DNA from: Pseudactinotalea suaedae
GTDB taxonomy: Bacteria; Actinomycetota; Actinomycetes; Actinomycetales; Beutenbergiaceae
Direction of reading: 5' to 3'
Assembly: GCF_009733815.1 (NCBI RefSeq)
Contig: NZ_WNXY01000009.1
Coordinates: 1 to 64,000 of the forward strand
DNA: 64,000 bases
The translations under genes were made by a program, and so were the position numbers. The number at the start of each line of letters is the position of its first letter. The first letter of the stretch is position 1. The notes under the pieces are model-generated. The model saw only the letters and a program-made list of their open reading frames with translations. It made no database searches and was not told where the DNA came from. This document shows positions 1 through 8,315 of this stretch, piece after piece.

Positions 1-749
1 GACTGGAACGCCCCGATGATCTGCAGCACCAGGTTGAAGAAGATGATCGGGGACAGCAACGGCATCGTGATCTTGACGAACTTCCCCACCCGGCCAGCAC
101 CATCCAGGGACGCCGCCTCGTAGTACATCGTCGGGATCTGTCGCAACCCCGCCAGGAAGATCACCATCGGCGAGCCGAACGTCCACACGTGCAGCAGGAT
201 CAGCGTCCACAACGCATACTCCGGGTCCGAGACATACCCGGTGGTGGCATTGATGCCGAAGGCCTGCAGCACCTGGTTCACCAGACCCGTGGTGCCGAAG
301 ATCTGCCGCCACAACAACGCGATCGCGACCGAACCACCCAGCATCGAGGGCAGATAGAACACCGACCGGTAGATCGGCAACCCCCGCATCCCCTTGTCCA
401 GCAGCAGCGCGATCGCCAACGCCAGGATCAGCTGCAACGGCACACCCACCACCACATAGGTGAACGTCACCCTCAACGACTGATGCAGCCGCGAATCCTC
501 CAGCATCCGCGCATAGTTCTCCAACCCGATGAAGTTCGGCGACTGGATCAAGTTGTAATCGGTCAACGACAGATACAACGACGCCAGCATCGGACCCAAC
601 GTGAACGCGAACAACCCCACCAACCACGGCAGCAGGAACAGATATCCCGCCTTCTTGTCCCGGCCGGCCTCCTTCCGCGCCGCCGCACGCTCCTGCGGAG
701 AACGGGCCTTGCCCGACTTGAGCTTGGACAGCTCAGAGATCGCGCTCAT
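1..749 (-). CDS. ABC sugar transporter permease (MalF/UgpA type), 3' end cut off by window
   Basis: Inner-membrane permease of a CUT1-type carbohydrate ABC importer. About 249 codons are visible; the C-terminus lies beyond the window edge. After a basic cytoplasmic N-terminus the first membrane segment appears (GYLFLLPWLVGLFAFTLGP), then several more hydrophobic stretches. The coupling EAA loop is present as EAASLDGAGRVGKFVKITMP and would dock on a separate ATPase not seen here. The ATG overlaps the stop of the upstream sulfatase gene by 4 bp (ATGA), so it is the third gene of the binding protein-sulfatase-permease operon. A second permease would be expected just outside the window. Family assignment is secure; the substrate is inferred from context to be a sulfated or related sugar. 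Confidence 0.93.
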   Translation of the reverse strand, partial: MSAISELSKLKSGKARSPQERAAARKEAGRDKKAGYLFLLPWLVGLFAFTLGPMLASLYLSLTDYNLIQSPNFIGLENYARMLEDSRLHQSLRVTFTYVVVGVPLQLILALAIALLLDKGMRGLPIYRSVFYLPSMLGGSVAIALLWRQIFGTTGLVNQVLQAFGINATTGYVSDPEYALWTLILLHVWTFGSPMVIFLAGLRQIPTMYYEAASLDGAGRVGKFVKITMPLLSPIIFFNLVLQIIGAFQ

Positions 750-2044
750 CGGTCGGCTCCCGCGGCGTGCGCGCCGGCTGCCGGTGGGAGGACCGGTCCG
801 TGGAGCACGGCGTCGTGGGTCGATGTCATGAACGCGTGCAGGCGCGAGCGAAGATCCTCGGCGACGTCCGCGAGCTCGGGTGCTCCGATGAGGTTCGTCG
901 TCTCGCCGGGATCGGCTGCGAGGTCGTACAGCTCCTCCTCGGGCCGTGGCGCGAGGTGGGCGTCGCCCATGCCGCGCCGCGTCGGCGAGGCCTCGAGGTC
1001 AGGCGGCAACGAGAGCAAGGGGCGACGTTCGAAGTTGCGGATGTACTTGTAGGAGTCGGTTCGAATCGCTCGGATCGGGTCGTAGTCGGCGTGGTAGGTC
1101 TTCTCGAGGTAGACCTCGTCGCGGGTGGTCGGTGCACCCTCGACCACGGTGGCCGCGATGCTCGTTCCCTGGAGGTCGTCCGGGATCTCGATGCCGAGCA
1201 GGTCGAGGAGCGTCGGCACGAGGTCGACATGACTCACCAGCCCCGACTCCCGGCGTGGCATGTCACGCCCGAGCGCTGATGGCAGCCGCACCATCAGTGC
1301 GACCTGCACGCCGGGGTCGTACAGCGTGCTCTTGGCACGAGGGAAGGGCGCGCCGTGATCCGTCGTGAAGATCACGATGGTGTCCTCGGCGAGCTCGTGC
1401 TGGTCGAGCGCCCTGAGGATGGTGCCGAGGCCGTCGTCCGCGGCGGTGATCGCGGCATCGAAGCCGGCGAGGTCCTCACGCGTGTGCTCGTTGTCCGGGA
1501 GGTACCCGGGCACGTCGGACGTCCCCGCGTCCGGGCGGGGGTAGCGCTCGACCGGCCAGTCGCGGTGAACCTCCACCATCCCGCACACCAGCAGGAACGG
1601 CTCCTCCTGGGTGGCGCGACCTTCCAACCACGTGGCGGCGGCACCGGCGACATCAGGCGCATGATTGCGACCACAGTCCACGATCTCGTCGAAACCCAGT
1701 CTGCTCGGCTCGCGCGACTCGTGCTGCAGGCCGATCAACGCCGTGCGATAGCCAGCATCGCCCAGATGCATCGCGAGCGTCCGCTCACCGGCGTTGTACT
1801 CCCAACCTCGATGGGTCAGCCCTTGCAACCCGTTGCTGTGGGGATACCGCCCCGTCCAGAGCGCACCACGTGCAGGGCTGCACAGCGGGCTCGCACTGAA
1901 GCAGCGGGTGAAGACCGTCGACTGTGCCGCGAGGCGGTCTGCGTGCGGAGCCTCGACCTCGTAGCCGTACACCGGCAGGTGCGTGCCGAGGTCGTGCCAG
2001 TGCACGACGACGATGTTGGGGCGACGCGGAGAACCGGACGTCAC
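746..2044 (-). CDS. Type I sulfatase, cytoplasmic
   Basis: Alkaline-phosphatase-superfamily sulfatase, 432 aa, with GTG start overlapping the upstream stop (GTGA). The formylglycine motif C-x-P-x-R is seen as CSPARGALWTG; Cys55 would be converted to formylglycine, and Arg59 follows. Further metal/active-site elements are HWHDLG near residues 15-20 (HD instead of the more common DD, as in sulfamidase-like members) and FTTDHG. The C-terminus carries the usual ELYDLAADPGETTNL segment. No signal peptide is visible, so it probably acts in the cytoplasm on a sulfated sugar brought in by the ABC transporter in the same operon. It needs a formylglycine-generating enzyme; no convincing one is encoded in this window. 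Substrate specificity cannot be read from sequence. Confidence 0.92.
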   Translation of the reverse strand: MTSGSPRRPNIVVVHWHDLGTHLPVYGYEVEAPHADRLAAQSTVFTRCFSASPLCSPARGALWTGRYPHSNGLQGLTHRGWEYNAGERTLAMHLGDAGYRTALIGLQHESREPSRLGFDEIVDCGRNHAPDVAGAAATWLEGRATQEEPFLLVCGMVEVHRDWPVERYPRPDAGTSDVPGYLPDNEHTREDLAGFDAAITAADDGLGTILRALDQHELAEDTIVIFTTDHGAPFPRAKSTLYDPGVQVALMVRLPSALGRDMPRRESGLVSHVDLVPTLLDLLGIEIPDDLQGTSIAATVVEGAPTTRDEVYLEKTYHADYDPIRAIRTDSYKYIRNFERRPLLSLPPDLEASPTRRGMGDAHLAPRPEEELYDLAADPGETTNLIGAPELADVAEDLRSRLHAFMTSTHDAVLHGPVLPPAAGAHAAGADR

Positions 2045-3354
2045 TGCACCATCCCGCTGAGCTCGTTCACGAAGTCCTCAGCCGCCTGTGCGGGTGTCGT
2101 CTTCTCGAAGATCACGTCCTCGCCGTATCGGCCGAGGAGGCCCGGGTAGCTACCGGCGCCTGCTGGTGGCGACAGCGGTGGGGTCGTCAGGTCGGGCGCA
2201 CAGGACTCCATGTACTCCACCACCCGCTGGTTCGGGCTGCTCAGCTCGGGTGTGATGTCCGCCAGCACCTCCGTGTTCGGCGGCACTCCTCGTTCGGCCA
2301 GCATGATGCGCCCGGCCTCCTTGCTGTTGAGAAGGAAGTCCACCAGCGCCGTCGCGGTCTCCGGGTCCTTCGAGGTCGCGGCGACGCAGAAGAGCAGGCT
2401 CGGTCGGTACCACATGCCGAGGTCCGCCGCCTGGCCGGTCATCGTCGGGATGCGCAGCAGCCGCAGCTCCCGGCCGAGCAGGTTCTCGTTGTCGACGAGG
2501 AGGTTGGCGGGGGTGAGGCTCATCGCCAGCCTGCCCTGACCGAAGAGCGACTGCGCCGGCTCAGCGGCACCGTTCTCCAGCACCATCGAGGCCGATGGTG
2601 AGGTCCCGTCGAGGATCATGTCCAACCAGAGCTGGTACCACTGCGCAACGGCGTCGGGATCGACGGCGACGCCCGAGGCCCCGAACAGCTCCGAGCCGAC
2701 CTGGTGGAAGAAGTAGGCCGCAGTGATCTGGTCGCTGCCGTGGTAGCCGGCACCGAACGCGCCATCGGCCGACTTCGCCGTGAGCTCGGCCGCCAGCTCG
2801 TGGAAGTGCTCCCACGTCCAGGTCCTGTCATCCGGGATGTCCACCCCGACGTCCTCGAAGAACACCGGATCGACGACGACCGCCTGGAGGTTGATCCCCG
2901 CGGTCGCACCCCAGGCCCTCCCGTCGACCTCTGCGCCGGCGTTCGCGCCCTCGCTCCAGGCGTCGAAGCTCATCCCGTACTCGTTCAGGTCGGCGAGCGC
3001 ACCCCGGTCCGCGTACTCGCGCAGATTCCACTCGTTCATCTGGAACACGTCGGGTGCGCTCCCGCCCGAGGTCTGGGTGGCGAGCTTGTCGAAGTAGCCG
3101 TCGAAGCCGCCGTACTCGCCGGCCACGCTGGTGCCGGGACGGGAGGCCTCGAAGGCCTCGATGGCCTGCCGGGTCACGTCCGCGCGGGCGTCGTTGCCCC
3201 ACCATGCGAACGAGATCGCACCGGTCTCTTCCGATTCCCCCGAGCTTGCGTCCCCGCTCCCACCCCGGCTGCACGCCGTGCCGGCGACGGCGATCACGCC
3301 GCTCAGCGCGAGCAGCTGCCGACGGGAGAACGTCCCTGTCCTTGTTTCGGCCAC
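2041..3354 (-). CDS. ABC transporter sugar-binding lipoprotein (family 1)
   Basis: Extracellular solute-binding protein of a CUT1 carbohydrate importer, 437 aa. The N-terminus has a twin-arginine motif (FSRRQLLALSG), a hydrophobic stretch and Cys29 as probable lipidation site (GTACSRGG), so it is likely a Tat-exported lipoprotein. The mature part contains the typical FDGYFDKLATQTSGG and APDVFQMNEW stretch of family 1 binding proteins. The GTG start at 3354 is preceded by an AAGGAG ribosome binding site. It is the first gene of the operon, followed by a 4-bp overlap with the sulfatase gene. Regulation is probably through the inverted repeat at 3413-3441. Ligand unknown; the coupled sulfatase suggests a sulfated glycan fragment. 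Confidence 0.92.
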   Translation of the reverse strand: MAETRTGTFSRRQLLALSGVIAVAGTACSRGGSGDASSGESEETGAISFAWWGNDARADVTRQAIEAFEASRPGTSVAGEYGGFDGYFDKLATQTSGGSAPDVFQMNEWNLREYADRGALADLNEYGMSFDAWSEGANAGAEVDGRAWGATAGINLQAVVVDPVFFEDVGVDIPDDRTWTWEHFHELAAELTAKSADGAFGAGYHGSDQITAAYFFHQVGSELFGASGVAVDPDAVAQWYQLWLDMILDGTSPSASMVLENGAAEPAQSLFGQGRLAMSLTPANLLVDNENLLGRELRLLRIPTMTGQAADLGMWYRPSLLFCVAATSKDPETATALVDFLLNSKEAGRIMLAERGVPPNTEVLADITPELSSPNQRVVEYMESCAPDLTTPPLSPPAGAGSYPGLLGRYGEDVIFEKTTPAQAAEDFVNELSGMVQ

Positions 3355-3412
3355 TTCCAGCTCCTTCTCCGATGACTGACCGGCAGAGCCTGGCAGGACG
3401 CTTTGTTATTTG

Positions 3413-3441
3413 TCAAGGGCGCATTATTAATACGCCCTTGA
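3413..3441. promoter_or_regulatory. Inverted repeat / candidate operator in divergent promoter region
   Basis: Perfect 9-bp arms TCAAGGGCG and CGCCCTTGA flank an 11-bp AT-rich centre (CATTATTAATA). It lies 59 bp upstream of the binding-protein start and about 100 bp upstream of the divergent small membrane protein gene. On the minus strand the arm contains TTGACA, a good -35 hexamer, so a bound repressor would block the sugar-transport operon promoter. No regulator gene is adjacent. There is no T-run, which argues against a terminator. Confidence 0.5.
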
Positions 3442-3541
3442 TTTGTGTGTTCCATCCCGCAGTTCCCGTGGCCCGACCTGTGGCCGTGCCCGAGGCCGCC
3501 GCCGGTGGGACCATGGGGACAGCAGACGTCGAGGAGTGATG

Positions 3542-3919
3542 ATGAGCCAGCCACCGAACACCCCGTACGGCACGAGCGACGCCCCCACCCAGCCGTACGG
3601 GCAGCCCGAGCCCACGAGCCCGTACCTCAGCTCTCCGGCCCAGTCCTACGGGACACCCGACGCGCAGTATCACGGTCTGAACCCGACCGAGTCCTACAAC
3701 CCTTGGGCGATCGCCTCGCTCGTGCTCGGCCTGTGCGCCACCGCCATCCTGGCGGTGATCGCCGGTCACGTCGCGCTGTCGCAGATCAAGCGCACCGGCC
3801 AGCGCGGGGCCGGCCTGGCGATCGCCGGTCTGATCCTCGGCTACCTCGAGATCGCGTTCTACACCGTGCTGATCATCGCCAGCCTCGGATTCCTCGCCTG
3901 GGCAGGCTCGCAGAGCTGA
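3542..3919 (+). CDS. Small DUF4190-like membrane protein
   Basis: 125 aa. The first half is a low-complexity, Pro/Tyr/Gln-rich cytoplasmic tail with repeated PYG motifs. Then come two hydrophobic segments (WAIASLVLGLCATAILAVIA and IAGLILGYLEIAFYTVLIIA) joined by a basic loop with ALSQIKRTGQRG. This arrangement matches actinobacterial DUF4190 proteins, whose function is not known. Two adjacent ATGs exist (3539, 3542); GAGGAG at 3531-3536 is better spaced for the second. The gene ends directly at the stop of the convergent LuxR-type regulator with no spacer. Confidence 0.82.
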   Translation: MSQPPNTPYGTSDAPTQPYGQPEPTSPYLSSPAQSYGTPDAQYHGLNPTESYNPWAIASLVLGLCATAILAVIAGHVALSQIKRTGQRGAGLAIAGLILGYLEIAFYTVLIIASLGFLAWAGSQS

Positions 3920-4522
3920 TCAGCCTCCGGTCCAGCGCAACGCGGCGAGCACGCGGCGGTTGGTCCTGTGGTCGTCGTTGACCAGCCCGAGCTTGCTGAA
4001 CGCTCGTGAGATGTGGGCCTCCACGGTCTTCGGGCTGAGGCAGAGCTGCTGGGCGATCGCGTCGTTCGAGAGCCCGACGGCGAGCAGGTCGAGCACCCGC
4101 TGCTCGCTCCCCGTGAGCGTGAGATCGGCGCGAGCGATTCGGCGCGCCGCGGGAGCGGAGGTCAGCCGGTCGAGTGCGGCCATCAAGGCATCGGTGTCGG
4201 CGCTCTCGAGGGCGATGGCGCCCCAGGCAGGATTCGCGTCCTGCCATAGCCGGGACCGCGGCGGCAGCGGCGTGAGCGCGAGCAGCGCCGTCGTCGGGTG
4301 CTCGGAGAGCACCGAGGTGATCGCCACGGCGCCCCCGCGCGCGTCCGAGATCGCACCGCCGGACAGGCACGCCAGCACCGCGTCGACGGTCGCCGTGGCG
4401 AGCGTCGCACCGAGCTCGCCGAGCGTACGCACCGTGGCCACCACCGCGACGCCGCGATCGACCAGCTCAGCGCTCAGACCGCGCACGAGGAACGGAGAAC
4501 GACCCATCACGAGCACACGCAT
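3920..4522 (-). CDS. LuxR-family regulator with degenerate receiver domain
   Basis: 200 aa, starting at the ATG preceded by GGAAGG; an upstream in-frame ATG at 4600 is less likely. The C-terminal third is a GerE/LuxR helix-turn-helix (LTGSEQRVLDLLAVGLSND through SPKTVEAHISRAFSKLGL). The N-terminus begins like a response-regulator receiver (MRVLVMGRSPFLVRGLSAEL), but the acidic pair after the first strand is replaced by MGR, and the usual phospho-aspartate position reads VDAVLACLSGG, without Asp. It therefore probably responds to something other than phosphorylation. It is divergent from the giant-protein gene starting 206 bp away, a natural target. A GACACCGGTGTC palindrome lies 19 bp upstream of its start. 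Confidence 0.85.
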   Translation of the reverse strand: MRVLVMGRSPFLVRGLSAELVDRGVAVVATVRTLGELGATLATATVDAVLACLSGGAISDARGGAVAITSVLSEHPTTALLALTPLPPRSRLWQDANPAWGAIALESADTDALMAALDRLTSAPAARRIARADLTLTGSEQRVLDLLAVGLSNDAIAQQLCLSPKTVEAHISRAFSKLGLVNDDHRTNRRVLAALRWTGG

Positions 4523-4540
4523 GCGCGCACCCTTCCGCGA

Positions 4541-4552
4541 GACACCGGTGTC
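4541..4552. promoter_or_regulatory. Perfect 12-bp palindrome GACACCGGTGTC
   Basis: It lies between the LuxR-type regulator start and the divergent giant-protein gene, 18 bp before the regulator's start codon. Position and symmetry fit an autoregulatory operator for the LuxR-type protein. Only one copy was noticed, so the assignment is tentative. Confidence 0.35.
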
Positions 4553-4728
4553 ACCGAGGAGGAGCCGGTTCGGGGTGGCGTGATACGCCGTCACCGGCAC
4601 AGCACAACGGTAGAGAGCCGACGGGCGGCCGGGGCCGTTTTGCAGGGTTTCCCCCGATGCCCGGACGGCGACGCTCGCCCTACGTTGATCGCGTCTGTCT
4701 GGCCCGACACCAACGACAAGGAGCCGCT

Positions 4729-7700
4729 GTGCCCACCAAGCGGCGTGATCCCACCGACCCCGCCCCCCGCACCCGGCTCCGGCTGCTGCGCACCGAGGAC
4801 TTCGTCGACCTCTCGGTCACGCTCCACGGGGCGAGCCTCGAGACGGTCGACCGCGTGCGGCGCCTGCGCACCGGCGCCGACGGCGGCATCCTCGTCCTCA
4901 CCCTGCCCCCGCAGCACATCCAGGAGGAGGCCTACCCCGAGTCGGCACCGCTGCCGAGCCCGCCGCCGGTCGCCGAGCTGCGGATCGCGGAACCGAGCCG
5001 GCTCGCGTTCGACCTGCCGCCCAAGACCGACCTGCCGCTGAGCATCGAGGGGCTGCTGGACCTGATCCCGAGCCTGTCGCTGCGGACCACGGCGCTCGCC
5101 AAGCCGGCGGCCGCGCCCGCTCCCGGATGGGCGATCCCGATCGAGGACCTGATCGGCGCCACCGACGTGATCGCGTCCCACCGGGCGAGCGGTGTCACGA
5201 CCGTGCTGCGCGCGGCGCGGGCGGCCCGCCGGGTGCGGCTCGCGGCACGCCTGAGGGGTGTCGTCGTCAGGCCCTTCGAACCCGGTGACCAGGTCATCGT
5301 CAACCCCGGTCTGCTCCGCAAGGGGCAGCCACGGGTCCCGGGCGCCACGGAGACCGCGATCGAGGCGCCGTATCGGCTGATCGTCTCCCCCAGCGCCCGG
5401 TACGGAGCGTTCCGCCACCCCTCCCAGCCGGTCACCGCGCCGTCGGACCCTGCCCGGACCCAGCTCTGGCACACCGACCTCACCACGCGCGTGACCGACG
5501 ACGACGGCGACTTCCTCGGTCACGACGAGGCCCCGGGGCAGCGCGTCGTGCGCGCCGTGTGGGCACGCGACCTCAACGAGCACCTGCCGGGCGAGGGCTT
5601 CCTCAGCTCGATCGACCCTATGATCCGCCGCACGGTCGTGCGGCAGTCGGGTTCGAGCGCCGAGGGGGTCACGCCGCTGCCGCTGCAGGTGAACCGGCTC
5701 TCGCTGTCGTCGTTGGGGGCGTGGATCGACTGGCGGGGCTCGTGGGCCGAGACCTGGAACGACTACGATCCGGAGCCGGGTTGGTTCATGGACCTCGAGT
5801 CCTACACGCACCAGGCGGCGATGGGCCGGGACACCTACGTGCGCGTCACGCAGCCAGGGTTCCTGTTCCCGTTCGGCCACCGCGCCGTGTGGGTGACCGT
5901 CACCGAGCGCAAGATCATGCCGGGTGGACCTGCGACCGCCTACCTGCGGCAGCGGTACTTCATCGTGCTGCGCGAGCGCACCCGCACCTACGGCGGCCGC
6001 GACACGCCGCTGCGCCGCGTGACGCTCTCCCCCACCACGACACCGGACCTCGACCGCCCGGCCGGGATCCCCGCCGACGCCGTGACGGTCTCGACCGTGT
6101 TCGTGCCCACGCGCGACGGCACCCCCTTCCGGTGGGACATCGACGCCGACGACGCCGCCGACGACCCTGTCTCGCTGAGCGCCCCGTTGCTGTTCGTCCC
6201 GAGCAACGCGCTCGACGCGGGCGTCACCGATCAGACGATCCGCACCACCTACCAGCCGGTCGCCGACATCCCCGCCGAGGGCGCGAGCATCGCGCTCGCG
6301 GAGCCGTCCGCGCAGGGTGACACCGCGTTCGAGGTCGCCACCCTGAGGTTCGACGCCGAGATCGATCGCGACGACGTCCGCTCACGTCCGTTCCTGACCA
6401 CCGCCGAGGCGGTGGTGCCCGCCATGCGGCACCTGGCACCGGCCTCCCCTCACGTCGACCTGTCCTACACGCAGGCCTATCTCGACGACGGCTTCGGGGC
6501 CGGCAACCCGGCCCAGCTGTTCCTCAAGCTCGCGGGCGCTGCCCCGGTCAGCTTCAGCGACGGCAGCGACCGCGCCGGCGGCTTCATCGAGCCGAGCTTC
6601 GCCGTGCGCGGGCTCTCCCGGACGCTCGGTGCCGTCGGTGATGACGGCACCGCACCGCAAGGCCTGAGCCAGGGCGAGTTCGACCCGGCCACCTTCCTCG
6701 ACGGCGCGCTGCCGAAGCTGTTCGGGCTGTTCTCCCTCGTCGAGATCCTCGACGCGCTCGGCCTCGACCTCGAGAACGCACCCGAGTTCGTGACCGAGGC
6801 GCTCGACGTCGTCACCTCGATCGCCTCGGAGGTGGCCCGGCTGCGGGCTGCGCTCGACGGCGGTCTGACGCGGCTCGCGGAGGACCTCGCCACGGCCGCG
6901 CACGAGGGTGCGCGCGCTCAGGTGCAGGCTGCGATCGACCAGCTCGAGGCCGCAGCAGCGCCGGTCGTCACGGCGGTCACCGAGCTCCTCGACGCCCTCG
7001 CGGACATGCTCGGCCACCCCGAGAGCGCAGCCGACGTGCTCGCCAAGGCGATCGCCGTCGGCACCGGCATCACCACGGTGCTGACGGCGGTGCAGCACCC
7101 CATGCTGCCCACCTCGGTGCGGGCGGCGATCCAGAAGCCGGCGCTCGCGCTGCAGCCGATCCTGGCCCAGACCGACCTGCTCACGACCATCGCCGACTTC
7201 GCGGACAACGTCCTCTCGCCGTCAGGCTCGGTGACGGCCCGCTACGAGTGGCGACCGGCGATCGCCGACTGGGCCTTCCCCGGCACGAGCGACCCGGTCT
7301 TCATCGCCGACGACAAGCGCGGCCTCAGCCTCGGCGTCGAGGTGCGCGCGAGCGCCTCGGGCGCGCCCAGCGCCGACATCAGTGCCGAGCTGCGCCAGTT
7401 CGCGCTGCAGCTGATGCCGGGCGAGCCGATGATGCGGATGAACTTCTCGCGCATCGGGTTCCGGGTGGGCACGGGCACCAAGCCCGAGGTCGACGTGGTC
7501 TTCGACGGCATGGAGTTCCTCGGGGTCCTCGGTTTCATCGACCGGCTGCGCGAGATCATCCCGTTCGACGGCTTCGCGGACCCGCCCTACGTGGACGTCT
7601 CGACCGAGGGCGTCACCGCCGGCTTCGACCTGGCGCTGCCGAACGTCTCGGTCGGGGTGTTCTCGCTCGAGAACATCAGCCTCGGCGCGGACGCGCGGGT

Positions 7701-8247
7701 GCCGTTCCTCGGCGACGCCGTCACGGTCGGCTTCTACTTCTGCCGCAAGGACGCCCCGTTCCGGCTCACCGTGATGGCCATCGGCGGCGGCGGCTGGGTC
7801 GGGCTGCGCGCCTCGCCGAAGGGCCTGGTCGAGCTCGAGATGGGTCTGGAGGCTGGGGCGTCGCTGTCGATCAACCTCGGCGTCGCGTCCGGGTCGGTCT
7901 CGATCACCGTGGGTGTCTACCTGCGGCTGGAGGGTGACGCCGGGTCGCTGACCGCGTACTTCCGGATCCGCGGCGAGGTCGACGTGCTCGGCCTGATCTC
8001 GGCGTCGATCACGCTCGAGCTGTCGCTCACCTACGACTTCCCGACCGGCAAGCTGATCGGGCGGGCGAGCGTCATCGTCGAGGTCGAGGTGCTGTTCTTC
8101 TCGGCCTCGGTCGAGGTCAGCTGCGAGCGCAAGCTCGCCGGCTCCCAGGGCGACCCGACGCTCCACGACATCATGCCGCCCGAGGCGGATGGTTCCAGCC
8201 CGGCGTGGTCGGAGTACTGCGCCGCCTTCGCGGGGGTCCCAGCATGA
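4729..8247 (+). CDS. Giant protein of unknown function, beta-rich C-terminus (DUF6603-like)
   Basis: 1172 aa from the GTG at 4729, which has AAGGAG 5 bp upstream; an in-frame ATG 24 codons earlier lies in the promoter region and is unlikely. I do not recognise a function. No signal peptide or clear membrane helix. Residues 1-650 are mixed and Trp/Tyr-rich with segments such as RVTQPGFLFPFGHRAVWVTV. Residues about 656-790 are strongly helical and Ala/Leu-rich (EVARLRAALDGGLTRLAEDL), possibly coiled coil. From about 830 to the end there are alternating amphipathic beta strands with Gly-rich turns (AIGGGGWVGLRASPKGLVEL), recalling large bacterial DUF6603-type proteins; that resemblance is from memory. 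The next genes follow by 4-bp overlaps, so it is produced together with the 1528-aa protein. Confidence 0.8.
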   Translation: MPTKRRDPTDPAPRTRLRLLRTEDFVDLSVTLHGASLETVDRVRRLRTGADGGILVLTLPPQHIQEEAYPESAPLPSPPPVAELRIAEPSRLAFDLPPKTDLPLSIEGLLDLIPSLSLRTTALAKPAAAPAPGWAIPIEDLIGATDVIASHRASGVTTVLRAARAARRVRLAARLRGVVVRPFEPGDQVIVNPGLLRKGQPRVPGATETAIEAPYRLIVSPSARYGAFRHPSQPVTAPSDPARTQLWHTDLTTRVTDDDGDFLGHDEAPGQRVVRAVWARDLNEHLPGEGFLSSIDPMIRRTVVRQSGSSAEGVTPLPLQVNRLSLSSLGAWIDWRGSWAETWNDYDPEPGWFMDLESYTHQAAMGRDTYVRVTQPGFLFPFGHRAVWVTVTERKIMPGGPATAYLRQRYFIVLRERTRTYGGRDTPLRRVTLSPTTTPDLDRPAGIPADAVTVSTVFVPTRDGTPFRWDIDADDAADDPVSLSAPLLFVPSNALDAGVTDQTIRTTYQPVADIPAEGASIALAEPSAQGDTAFEVATLRFDAEIDRDDVRSRPFLTTAEAVVPAMRHLAPASPHVDLSYTQAYLDDGFGAGNPAQLFLKLAGAAPVSFSDGSDRAGGFIEPSFAVRGLSRTLGAVGDDGTAPQGLSQGEFDPATFLDGALPKLFGLFSLVEILDALGLDLENAPEFVTEALDVVTSIASEVARLRAALDGGLTRLAEDLATAAHEGARAQVQAAIDQLEAAAAPVVTAVTELLDALADMLGHPESAADVLAKAIAVGTGITTVLTAVQHPMLPTSVRAAIQKPALALQPILAQTDLLTTIADFADNVLSPSGSVTARYEWRPAIADWAFPGTSDPVFIADDKRGLSLGVEVRASASGAPSADISAELRQFALQLMPGEPMMRMNFSRIGFRVGTGTKPEVDVVFDGMEFLGVLGFIDRLREIIPFDGFADPPYVDVSTEGVTAGFDLALPNVSVGVFSLENISLGADARVPFLGDAVTVGFYFCRKDAPFRLTVMAIGGGGWVGLRASPKGLVELEMGLEAGASLSINLGVASGSVSITVGVYLRLEGDAGSLTAYFRIRGEVDVLGLISASITLELSLTYDFPTGKLIGRASVIVEVEVLFFSASVEVSCERKLAGSQGDPTLHDIMPPEADGSSPAWSEYCAAFAGVPA

Positions 8248-8315
8248 AGTACACCCCACAGACTTCTGCTCCCCCGCTGCGCTCCTCCACACAAGTCTGC
8301 GGGGACCCCAAATGA
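8244..8315 (+). CDS. Possible 23-aa bridging ORF
   Basis: A 23-codon reading frame begins MKYTPQTSAPPL and ends QVCGDPK. Its ATG overlaps the stop of the 1172-aa protein gene (ATGA) and its TGA overlaps the ATG of the 1528-aa protein gene (ATGA), so the three frames form an unbroken translational relay. It contains an imperfect inverted repeat. It may be a real small protein, a coupling device, or coincidence; no homologue is recognised. Confidence 0.35.
   Translation: MKYTPQTSAPPLRSSTQVCGDPK
8254..8304 (+). repeat. Imperfect inverted repeat between the two giant-protein genes
   Basis: Arms 8254-8265 (CCCCACAGACTT) and 8293-8304 (AAGTCTGCGGGG) pair at 11 of 12 positions around a 27-base loop. 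The hairpin would form just upstream of the start of the second giant gene and could influence its translation; there is no T-run after it. It may also be a dispersed genomic repeat. Confidence 0.5.

Noticed and set aside
3413-3441. Rho-independent terminator
   Set aside because: It lies between divergent genes and has no T-run; an operator is more likely.
4657-4728. ATG-initiated extension of the first giant protein by 24 codons
   Set aside because: It contains promoter-like DNA and has no ribosome binding site; the GTG at 4729 has AAGGAG at the right distance.
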